Below, piece by piece: positions 1 through 5,187 of a stretch of DNA of 5,581 bases (its first letter is position 1; every line of letters starts with the position of its first letter). The stretch covers positions 1 to 5,581 of the forward strand of contig CAJKKX010000181.1 in NCBI GenBank assembly GCA_905200565.1. Direction: 5' to 3'. Under the pieces are notes generated by a model that saw nothing but the letters and a program-made list of their open reading frames with translations, did no database searches and had not been told where the DNA came from. The translations under genes and the position numbers were made by a program. This stretch comes from an uncultured Lachnospiraceae bacterium. GTDB taxonomy: Bacteria > Bacillota_A > Clostridia > Lachnospirales > Lachnospiraceae.

Positions 1-354
1 CCAGGCTTCTGCAGGCTGTTTCCTCTGGGAAGATATTATGAAGCGCATGGCTTCCGTTATTTTTTGCAGGTACATGAATGCAGAAAAACAAACCGGAGCA
101 AGATAAAGGTTAAGAAGTGGCTGGATACGCCGAATCTGAAACAGTATGAGAAATTTATAACGGACTGGCATTATTTTCTGGAGGACGCCGGAAACCTGGT
201 GACAGAGGGCCGGGGAGAGGAAAGCTTTAGGAATTTGAATCTGTATATTTTACAGAATTTTTACCGGAAGCCATACGATGCAGCGGCAGATTTTTATGCC
301 CAGTTTGAGGAGCGGATGCGGGAAGCAAAAACCCTTCTGGAACAGTTGTCCTGA
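1..354 (+). CDS. Hypothetical protein, C-terminal fragment (5' end outside window)
   Basis: The reading frame is open from the first base and gives 117 residues before the TGA at 352-354, so only the C-terminal part of the protein is present. A TTG at 64-66 could be taken as a start, but it has no ribosome binding site and the frame continues upstream with plausible protein sequence (PGFCRLFPLGRYYEAHGFRY), so a partial gene is the better reading. The fragment is soluble and charged, rich in aromatic residues (Tyr, Phe, Trp), and ends in a probable amphipathic helix (FEERMREAKTLLEQL). There are no membrane segments and no catalytic motif that I recognise, and I cannot name a family. Its stop codon abuts the ATG at 355 in front of the DUF2284 gene, and that gene's ribosome binding site follows immediately, so the two are probably co-transcribed and translationally linked. 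Confidence 0.7.
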   Translation, partial: PGFCRLFPLGRYYEAHGFRYFLQVHECRKTNRSKIKVKKWLDTPNLKQYEKFITDWHYFLEDAGNLVTEGRGEESFRNLNLYILQNFYRKPYDAAADFYAQFEERMREAKTLLEQLS

Positions 355-356
355 AT

Positions 357-361
357 GGAGG
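357..361 (+). promoter_or_regulatory. Ribosome binding site of the DUF2284 gene (decides the start)
   Basis: GGAGG lies 5 bases before the ATG at 367. It overlaps the ATG at 355, the other in-frame start, which itself has no Shine-Dalgarno sequence. This favours 367 as the true start. Confidence 0.7.
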
Positions 362-366
362 TGCGG

Positions 367-912
367 ATGAAAAACCTGACAGAACAGACACGGAAAAAAG
401 CAGAAGAAATTCTGGCCGCTTACCCGGTTTTCCAGTATGGCTTTCTGAAAGTGGAGGAGCTTACATTCAAACAGGAGGTACGCCATATCTGCCGCCAGGA
501 ATGCGAGAGATATGATACTTCCTGGTCCTGTCCTCCGGCTGTCGGGACGGTCGATGCGTGTCGAAAAAGGTGTGAAGAATATGAACAGGCGCTGGTATTT
601 ACCACATTGGCGGAAGTATCCGACGTTTCAAATCTTGCGGAGACCCTGGCTACCCGGCGGGAACATGAAAAAATCGTGCATTCCATTCGCAGAGAGCTTA
701 AGAACGCCGGAATAAAAACGCTGGCCTTGTCCTCGGATTCCTGTGCCATCTGTGAGAACTGCGCATGGCCAGAGCCATGCAGACATCCGGAGCAGATGAC
801 GCCATGTATTGAAAGCTATGGGATACTGGTGACCGAGGCGGCGGAAAAGCTCTCTATGGATTTCTTTTACGACAGCAGAACGGTCGTGTGGTACGGGATT
901 CTTTTTCTCTAA
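367..912 (+). CDS. DUF2284 family predicted metal-binding protein
   Basis: The product is 181 residues, a usual length for the DUF2284 (COG5423) predicted metal-binding family, whose biochemical role is not established. Ten cysteines fall in two groups. The first is C42, C46, C55, C65 and C69, including the family-like stretch DTSWSCPPAVGT near residues 50-61. The second is C126, C129, C132, C138 and C147, in the pattern CAICENCAWPEPCRHP at 126-141. The C-x2-C-x2-C arrangement suggests an iron-sulfur cluster or zinc site; this is inferred from spacing only. There is no signal peptide or membrane helix, so the protein should be cytoplasmic. I chose ATG 367 because GGAGG sits 5 bases before it; ATG 355 would add four residues (MEVR). 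The gene probably shares a transcript with the unknown gene upstream. A sporulation role is not implied by adjacency to yqfC, since a 53-base gap with its own signals separates them. Confidence 0.85.
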   Translation: MKNLTEQTRKKAEEILAAYPVFQYGFLKVEELTFKQEVRHICRQECERYDTSWSCPPAVGTVDACRKRCEEYEQALVFTTLAEVSDVSNLAETLATRREHEKIVHSIRRELKNAGIKTLALSSDSCAICENCAWPEPCRHPEQMTPCIESYGILVTEAAEKLSMDFFYDSRTVVWYGILFL

Positions 913-913
913 G

Positions 914-921
914 CATACACA
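914..921 (+). promoter_or_regulatory. Possible sigma-E -10 element upstream of yqfC
   Basis: CATACACA matches 7 of 8 positions of the sporulation sigma-E -10 consensus CATACAnT. It lies 44 bases before the yqfC start, a sensible distance. The matching -35 is poor: only GGGATT (895-900) is found, 13 bases upstream, compared with an ATATT-type element. The placement agrees with the known sigma-E control of yqfC-yqfD in Bacillus subtilis, but the motif alone is weak evidence. Confidence 0.3.
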
Positions 922-930
922 TGGCGGCCG

Positions 931-971
931 ACTCATATATTGGGAATAAAAAGCGATGATAGTATATGAGT
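931..971 (+). repeat. Inverted repeat / potential stem-loop covering the yqfC start codon
   Basis: ACTCATATA (931-939) and TATATGAGT (963-971) are perfect 9-base inverted repeats. As RNA the stem can extend inward with U940-G962, U941-A961 and G942-U960, leaving a 17-base loop. The yqfC ATG (966-968) lies inside the 3' arm. The stem is mostly A-U, so it is of moderate strength. No T-tract follows, so it is not a terminator. Confidence 0.55.
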
Positions 972-1241
972 TCGAAAACAAAATCCCTTTACCATAAAAT
1001 TTCTGCTGCTGCACAGATACCCCGCGATCTGTCGGACGGGGCAGTGCTGGTAACCATAACAGGCCAGGAGGAGCTGTATATTGAAAACTATCGGGGTATC
1101 ATAGAATACGAAGATACCCGATTGATGCTTCAAACGAAAAATTGCAGATTGGAAGTGCTGGGAAAGAATCTGTTTATCTCTTATTATACCGAAGTGGAGA
1201 TGAAGGTGACGGGGCATATCGAACAGATAAACTATTTGTAA
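966..1241 (+). CDS. yqfC: Sporulation protein YqfC
   Basis: This 91-residue protein matches YqfC in size (about 93 residues in Bacillus subtilis) and in its features: a basic N-terminus, a PRDL segment near residue 19, and the signature LYIENYRGI near residues 37-45, followed by alternating beta-strand-like sequence to the end. In Bacillus, yqfC belongs to the mother-cell sigma-E regulon; its molecular activity is unknown. ATG 966 is the first possible start in frame because TAG (960-962) lies just upstream. The start is unusual: there is no good Shine-Dalgarno sequence at normal spacing (GGGA at 942-945 is about 20 bases away), and the ATG sits in the arm of a 9-base inverted repeat. yqfD follows after 14 bases, consistent with a two-gene unit. 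Confidence 0.9.
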   Translation: MSSKTKSLYHKISAAAQIPRDLSDGAVLVTITGQEELYIENYRGIIEYEDTRLMLQTKNCRLEVLGKNLFISYYTEVEMKVTGHIEQINYL

Positions 1242-1243
1242 AC

Positions 1244-1248
1244 GGAGG
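1244..1248 (+). promoter_or_regulatory. Ribosome binding site of yqfD (supports a TTG start)
   Basis: GGAGG is placed 7 bases before TTG 1256, directly after the yqfC stop. The next in-frame candidate, ATG 1271, would be 22 bases away, too far for this site. Confidence 0.75.
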
Positions 1249-1255
1249 TGTCTGT

Positions 1256-2458
1256 TTGGTAAAACAAATCATGCAGTACACAAAGGGGTATGTGCGCATA
1301 CGGGTGACAGGCAGCTCTTATGAGCGCTTTCTGAATATGTGCGCAAAGCATCAGATCGTGCTGTGGGATCTTGTGGCATCCGGAAACGCCTATGAGATGA
1401 ACCTCTCCATTCGGGGATTTAAAGCGCTGAAACCACTGGTAAAGAAAAGTGGCACAAAAGTCCGTATCATACGCCGATATGGACTTCCGTTTTTTTTACA
1501 CGAACACCGGAAGCGAAAGATGCTTTTGGGAGGGCTTCTCTTTGGTATTCTCCTGATGATGCTTTTATCCTGTTTTATCTGGGATATTCACATTTCAGGA
1601 AATCAGGTTCAGACGGAGGATGTGATCTTTGATTTCCTGACAGAACAGGAGATTACCCACGGTATGCGAAAATCAAAGATCGACTGCAAGGAGCTGGCTG
1701 CAAAGATTCGAAAAGCGTTCGATAATTTTATCTGGGTATCGGTGAAGATACAGGGAACCCGGCTGTTGATTGATGTAAAAGAGAATACGGACCTGTCTTT
1801 GGATGTGGAAGAGGATTACGGGCCGAGCGACTTGATTTCAAATGTCAACGGAACTGTCCGTGAAATCATTACACGTTCCGGTACGCCTCTGGTAAAAGCG
1901 GGCGATGTAGTGAAAAAGGGACAGCCTCTGGTACTGGGACAGGTAGCGATTCTGGACGATGCGGGGGAAGTTACCGACTATCAGTATTGTGCGGCGGATG
2001 CCGATATTTTTATCGAAACGAGATACCAGTATCGTCAGACCTTCTCTATGAAATACATAAAAAAAGAGTATACGGGAAGGATGAAAAAAGGAGTATTTTT
2101 TGAAATTTTCGGCGGGAATTTTTCACTGGGCGGGAAAAATAGTTCTTATGAAAATTCCGATGTGGTAAAAGAAGGTCATCAGCTTCATTTTATGGAAAAC
2201 TTCTACTTACCAGTGACATGGGGCACAATTTCGAATCGGGAATATAAATTAACAAACAAAACATATACAAAAGAGGAAGCTGTCAGTAAAGCGAGGAAAA
2301 ATCTGGAAAAATTTCTTTCGGAAATGGAAGAAAAAGGGGTTCAAATAATACAAAATAATGTTAAAATAGAAGCAGGTTTCAAAAGCTGTATCGCCAAAGG
2401 AGAGATCGTGCTGGTCGAACGGGCAGGACAGCGGGTAAAACGAACCGTGGGCGCCTGA
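1256..2458 (+). CDS. yqfD: Sporulation protein YqfD
   Basis: With the TTG start at 1256 the product is 400 residues, almost the same as Bacillus subtilis YqfD (398), a sporulation protein of the sigma-E regulon. The N-terminal cytosolic part (residues 1-85) opens with YTKGYVRIRVTGSSYERFLN, typical of the family. A basic stretch (HEHRKRK, 82-88) leads into one membrane helix at about 89-109 (LLGGLLFGILLMMLLSCFIW). Next comes a POTRA-like region at about 110-178, beginning IHISGN. Near 200-230 is a hairpin-like motif with GTPLVKAGDVVKKGQPLVLG, resembling barrel-sandwich folds. The rest is extracytoplasmic, probably in the space between mother cell and forespore (inference). The frame can be drawn upstream to TTG 1142 over yqfC, but GGAGG at 1244 supports 1256. 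A run of eight T at 1490-1497 precedes the membrane helix. The 3' end is notably AT-rich. Confidence 0.9.
   Translation: MVKQIMQYTKGYVRIRVTGSSYERFLNMCAKHQIVLWDLVASGNAYEMNLSIRGFKALKPLVKKSGTKVRIIRRYGLPFFLHEHRKRKMLLGGLLFGILLMMLLSCFIWDIHISGNQVQTEDVIFDFLTEQEITHGMRKSKIDCKELAAKIRKAFDNFIWVSVKIQGTRLLIDVKENTDLSLDVEEDYGPSDLISNVNGTVREIITRSGTPLVKAGDVVKKGQPLVLGQVAILDDAGEVTDYQYCAADADIFIETRYQYRQTFSMKYIKKEYTGRMKKGVFFEIFGGNFSLGGKNSSYENSDVVKEGHQLHFMENFYLPVTWGTISNREYKLTNKTYTKEEAVSKARKNLEKFLSEMEEKGVQIIQNNVKIEAGFKSCIAKGEIVLVERAGQRVKRTVGA
2340..2367 (+). promoter_or_regulatory. Possible sigma-A promoter inside the end of yqfD, for phoH-ybeY
   Basis: TTCAAA (2340-2345, 4 of 6 to TTGACA), a 16-base spacer, then TAAAAT (2362-2367, 5 of 6 to TATAAT), in an AT-rich stretch of the yqfD coding sequence about 165 bases before the phoH start. 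Such a promoter would let housekeeping genes escape sporulation-only control of yqfC-yqfD. AT-rich coding sequence often gives such matches by chance. Confidence 0.25.
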
Positions 2459-2461
2459 CGG

Positions 2462-2487
2462 AAAACCAGACGGGAGATCGTGGTTTT
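2462..2487 (+). terminator. Weak hairpin between yqfD and phoH (possible partial terminator)
   Basis: AAAACCA (2462-2468) and TGGTTTT (2481-2487) can form a 7-base stem with a 12-base loop right after the yqfD stop. The 3' arm runs into TTTTT (2484-2488), as in A-tract/T-tract bidirectional terminators. The stem has only two G-C pairs and no free T-tract after it, so any termination would be partial. Confidence 0.25.
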
Positions 2488-2516
2488 TGTAGAACGCTTC
2501 ACCGGGATACATGGAG

Positions 2517-2524
2517 AGGAAGGG
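2517..2524 (+). promoter_or_regulatory. Ribosome binding site of phoH (decides the start)
   Basis: AGGAAGGG lies 10 bases before ATG 2535 in a purine-rich stretch. The earlier in-frame ATG at 2511 has only GGGA (2504-2507) before it, and it overlaps this purine stretch. Confidence 0.55.
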
Positions 2525-2534
2525 ATTCAGGCAA

Positions 2535-3533
2535 ATGGGCAATATCATTGAAACGATAGCAGAAGTGCCGGCAGAGCATGAACGGAATGTTTTCGGTCAG
2601 TTTGATGAACATATCAAAAAGATTGAAAAGACGCTGAATGTAACGTTGATCGCCCGTGACGGAGCACTGAAGATTATCGGAAGCGAAGCGTCAGTCAATA
2701 AGGCGCGAAGTGTATTTATCCAGCTTGTGGAATTATCCAGACGCGGAAACGTCATTCAGGCGCAGAATGTAGATTATGCACTTGCACTTTCCTTCGAGGA
2801 TAAGGAATCCTCCATTTTGGAAATTGACAGGGATTGTATCTGCCATACCATAAACGGAAAGCCGATCAAGCCAAAGACACTGGGACAGAAACAGTACGTG
2901 GATGCCATTCGTGAAAAAATGATTGTTTTCGGTATCGGCCCTGCCGGAACGGGAAAGACCTATCTGGCGATGGCAATGGGCATTCAGGCGTTTAAGAATG
3001 ATGAGGTGGGACGTATTATTCTTACAAGGCCCGCGATTGAGGCTGGCGAAAAGCTGGGATTTCTTCCCGGCGATCTGCAAAGTAAAGTAGATCCCTATCT
3101 GCGTCCGCTTTACGATGCGCTTTATCAGATCATGGGGCCGGAAAGTTTTTTGAAAAATATGGAAAAAGGGCTGATTGAAGTGGCTCCGCTGGCCTATATG
3201 CGCGGGCGCACGCTGGATAATGCTTTTATTATTCTGGATGAAGCGCAGAATACTACGCCGGCGCAGATGAAGATGTTTCTGACGCGAATCGGCTTTGGGT
3301 CAAAAGTAATTATCACCGGAGATCTGACGCAGAAGGATCTGCCGCTTTCGCAGAAGTCCGGTCTCGATGTGGCCGTCCGTGTTTTGAAAAAAATTGATGA
3401 GGTTGCATTTTGCAATCTCACCAGCAAGGATGTGGTGCGTCATCCTCTGGTACAGAAGATCGTAAAAGCGTACGAAGAATATGAAAAGCGTACGGAAAAG
3501 CCGGCGAAACCAAACAGGAGGTACAGGCAATGA
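2535..3533 (+). CDS. phoH: PhoH family ATPase
   Basis: The product is 332 residues, close to the usual 320-330 for bacterial PhoH-like proteins, cytoplasmic P-loop ATPases related to helicase cores and linked to RNA metabolism. The N-terminal region (about 15-100) has the small nucleic-acid-binding-type fold seen in this family, with FGQFDEHIKKIEKTLNVTL. The PhoH ATPase domain follows: KPKTLGQKQYVDAI (112-125), Walker A GPAGTGKT (135-142), LTRPAIEAGEKLGFLPGD (163-180), YMRGRTL (221-227), Walker B FIILDEAQNT (231-240) and the sensor-like VIITGDLTQKDLP (258-270). All key motifs are intact. The C-terminus is basic (KRTEKPAKPNRRYRQ). ATG 2535 is preferred over ATG 2511 because of the AGGAAGGG site and the family-like beginning MGNIIET; the longer form would add eight residues. 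Its stop overlaps the ybeY start by 4 bases, implying coupled translation. Confidence 0.93.
   Translation: MGNIIETIAEVPAEHERNVFGQFDEHIKKIEKTLNVTLIARDGALKIIGSEASVNKARSVFIQLVELSRRGNVIQAQNVDYALALSFEDKESSILEIDRDCICHTINGKPIKPKTLGQKQYVDAIREKMIVFGIGPAGTGKTYLAMAMGIQAFKNDEVGRIILTRPAIEAGEKLGFLPGDLQSKVDPYLRPLYDALYQIMGPESFLKNMEKGLIEVAPLAYMRGRTLDNAFIILDEAQNTTPAQMKMFLTRIGFGSKVIITGDLTQKDLPLSQKSGLDVAVRVLKKIDEVAFCNLTSKDVVRHPLVQKIVKAYEEYEKRTEKPAKPNRRYRQ
3516..3522 (+). promoter_or_regulatory. Ribosome binding site of ybeY inside phoH
   Basis: A perfect AGGAGGT within the last codons of phoH, 7 bases before the ybeY ATG. It gives ybeY strong initiation in addition to coupling through the ATGA overlap. Confidence 0.8.
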
Positions 3534-4030
3534 CGCTGAACTTTGAAGACGAATACGAAGAGCTGGCGCTTCCCTTTGCGGCGGAGGAACTGGCGGCGCA
3601 GGTCGTCGGGTACAGCCTGGAGTATGAAAACTGTCCTTATGAAGCGGAAGTAAACCTGCTGCTCACCTCAGATGAAGAGATTCATAAGATGAACCGGGAG
3701 TTCCGGGGAATCGACCGGGCGACCGATGTACTTTCTTTTCCCATGCTGGAATATGAAAGTCCGGCAGATTTTGGTTCTTTTGAGGAAGCAGGGGACGACT
3801 GCTTCCATCCGGATTCCGGGGAACTGATGCTTGGAGACATCGTCATCTCCAAAGACAGAGTTCTTGCACAGGCAGAAGCCTATGGGCATTCGGCGAAGAG
3901 AGAGTTTGCTTTTCTGACCGCGCACAGTATGCTCCATCTGATGGGATATGACCATATGGAGCCTGAGGAAGCGGCCAGGATGGAAAGAAAGCAGTCTGAG
4001 ATATTAGCTCAGATGAATATACGAAGATAA
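3530..4030 (+). CDS. ybeY: Endoribonuclease YbeY (rRNA maturation factor)
   Basis: The 166-residue protein carries the UPF0054/YbeY metal site HSMLHLMGYDH (residues 132-142), in which H132, H136 and H142 fit the H-x3-H-x5-H zinc motif. Upstream is NREFRGIDRATDVLSFP (55-71), including R59, which matches the conserved catalytic-region arginine of the Escherichia coli enzyme. YbeY is a metal-dependent endoribonuclease needed for rRNA 3'-end processing and ribosome quality control in the cytoplasm. Between LSFP and GELMLGDIVIS there is an acidic insert of roughly 25 residues (about 73-96), longer than in the E. coli enzyme; I believe this is common in clostridial members. ATG 3530 overlaps the phoH stop (ATGA) and has a perfect AGGAGGT, so the start is firm. 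Pairing with phoH is widely conserved and suggests shared work on RNA. Confidence 0.94.
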   Translation: MTLNFEDEYEELALPFAAEELAAQVVGYSLEYENCPYEAEVNLLLTSDEEIHKMNREFRGIDRATDVLSFPMLEYESPADFGSFEEAGDDCFHPDSGELMLGDIVISKDRVLAQAEAYGHSAKREFAFLTAHSMLHLMGYDHMEPEEAARMERKQSEILAQMNIRR

Positions 4031-4042
4031 GGGAGAACGAAC

Positions 4043-5152
4043 ATGAAGAAATTAAAAGTAGCAGCATTGCTCTTAATCACCGTGACCGTATTAGGAGGAT
4101 GCAAAAAACAGGCGGAAACAGAGGCAACCGAAGTACAGACGGAAACGCAGAGCGAAACTGTCGCACAGATGGAACCGACGGTAGTCGAGGAGACGGAAAG
4201 TGAAAAGCTTGCAGGCGACCGAAGCTATCTTACCGGGGAAGTGATCGGGGAAGAGCAGCATAACCGGCGTCCCTTTGCAGTCATGATGAATAATATCATC
4301 AATGCGTGTCCGCAGGCGGGCATCGAGAAAGCAGGCGTGGTATACGAGGCTCCTGTGGAGGGCTCCATCACGCGTCTGATGTCCATTTTTGACGATGTAA
4401 GCGGTATGGAAAAGATCGGAGCCGTCAGAAGCTGCCGTACGTATTATCCGATGTATGCGAAGGAATTTGACGCAATCTATACGCATTATGGACAGGCTGT
4501 TTATGCGGTGGATCTTCTGAACTCTGAAGCGGTAGATAATATCAGCGGCCTGGAGTTCCAGGAGGGTGCGGGACAGATTTTCGGATATGCGGGAGAAGAT
4601 GTTTTCTATCGTACCTCCGACCGTCCGGCGCCGCATAACTGCTATACCAGCGGGGAAGCCCTTGACACGGCATGTACGCGTCTTGGCTACCGCAGACTGC
4701 ATGAAGATGATTTTCAGGCTAAATTCCAGTTCGCAGAAGATGGGAAAACCGTGAGTCTGGAGGAAGGCTCTGCCACAACGATCAAGCCCGGATATCCGGT
4801 AAATAATCCGTGGTTTGAGTTTAAAGACGGAAAGTATTATCGCTATCAGTACGGAGACGCCCAGATCGACGAGCTTACAGGAGACCAGCTTACTTACACA
4901 AACATTATTTTTCAGATTTCCGAGTGGGAAAATTACGATGACCACGGATATCTGAACATCAATACTCTGTCCGGCGGCGACGCATACTATTTTACAAACG
5001 GCACTTACGAAAAATGTACATGGAAAAGGGAGAGCGAGGACGCTCCGGCAAAATATTATGACAAAGATGGCAATGAGATCGTGTTAAATCAGGGGAAAAC
5101 CTGGATATGTATCATTCAGGATTCCTATGTTGACGACATCGTCATTGAATAA
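4043..5152 (+). CDS. DUF3048 domain lipoprotein (YerB-type)
   Basis: The 369-residue product begins with a lipoprotein signal: MKK, a hydrophobic core, then lipobox LGGC with the lipidated cysteine at residue 20. The mature protein should be anchored to the outer face of the membrane. Residues 21-57 are a Glu/Thr/Gln-rich linker. The DUF3048 N-terminal domain (about 65-205) shows RRPFAVMMNNIINACPQAG, VVYEAPVEGSITRLMSIF, KIGAVRSCRTYY and RPAPHNCYTS. The C-terminal domain (about 240-369) includes YPVNNPWFEFKDGKYYRYQYG and ends in QGKTWICIIQDSYVD. The family includes Bacillus YerB; its function is not established. AGGGAG (4030-4035) stands 7 bases before the ATG, and only 12 bases separate it from ybeY, so it is very likely in the phoH-ybeY operon. 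It may act in the cell envelope with the flippase downstream, which is inference from position. Confidence 0.88.
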   Translation: MKKLKVAALLLITVTVLGGCKKQAETEATEVQTETQSETVAQMEPTVVEETESEKLAGDRSYLTGEVIGEEQHNRRPFAVMMNNIINACPQAGIEKAGVVYEAPVEGSITRLMSIFDDVSGMEKIGAVRSCRTYYPMYAKEFDAIYTHYGQAVYAVDLLNSEAVDNISGLEFQEGAGQIFGYAGEDVFYRTSDRPAPHNCYTSGEALDTACTRLGYRRLHEDDFQAKFQFAEDGKTVSLEEGSATTIKPGYPVNNPWFEFKDGKYYRYQYGDAQIDELTGDQLTYTNIIFQISEWENYDDHGYLNINTLSGGDAYYFTNGTYEKCTWKRESEDAPAKYYDKDGNEIVLNQGKTWICIIQDSYVDDIVIE

Positions 5153-5173
5153 TGATCGGGGATTGCCCGGAAT

Positions 5174-5181
5174 GGATGGGG
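5174..5181 (+). promoter_or_regulatory. Ribosome binding site of the flippase gene (supports a TTG start)
   Basis: GGATGGGG lies 6 bases before TTG 5188. ATG 5152 (overlapping the previous stop as TAATG) and ATG 5176 have no comparable site. Confidence 0.5.
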
Positions 5182-5187
5182 TATATT

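Noticed and set aside
40..66. Hairpin GAAGC/GCTTC (40-44 and 50-54) followed by a run of T at 60-65, resembling a terminator
   Set aside because: The stem is only 5 bases, the T-run begins 5 bases after it, and the site is inside a reading frame that continues smoothly from the window edge to base 354.
512..715. 67-codon open frame on the + strand within the DUF2284 gene
   Set aside because: It lies entirely within the well-supported DUF2284 frame, has no ribosome binding site and has no recognisable features.
934..962. CATATAT (934-940) as a sigma-E -35 with a -10 near 955-962
   Set aside because: The sequence at the required spacing (GATGATAG) does not resemble CATACAnT, and the start would fall at or inside the yqfC ATG.
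1142..1255. Upstream extension of yqfD from TTG 1142, overlapping yqfC
   Set aside because: It would add 38 residues without family resemblance, and TTG 1256 has GGAGG at ideal spacing and gives the expected 400 residues.
2059..2065. A7 run in yqfD in phase for A AAA AAA slippage
   Set aside because: Two lysine codons after ATA explain it, and no supporting structure is visible; such runs are common in AT-rich coding sequence.
4091..4945. Long open frame (284 codons) on the minus strand, antisense to the DUF3048 lipoprotein gene
   Set aside because: The translation has no family resemblance, shows mixed arginine-rich and hydrophobic composition typical of antisense shadows, and the + strand gene is firmly supported by its lipobox, domains and ribosome binding site.
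5157..5169. Small hairpin CGGG-GATTG-CCCG after the lipoprotein gene
   Set aside because: The 4-base stem has no T-tract after it, so it is not a credible terminator; the flippase gene starts shortly after.
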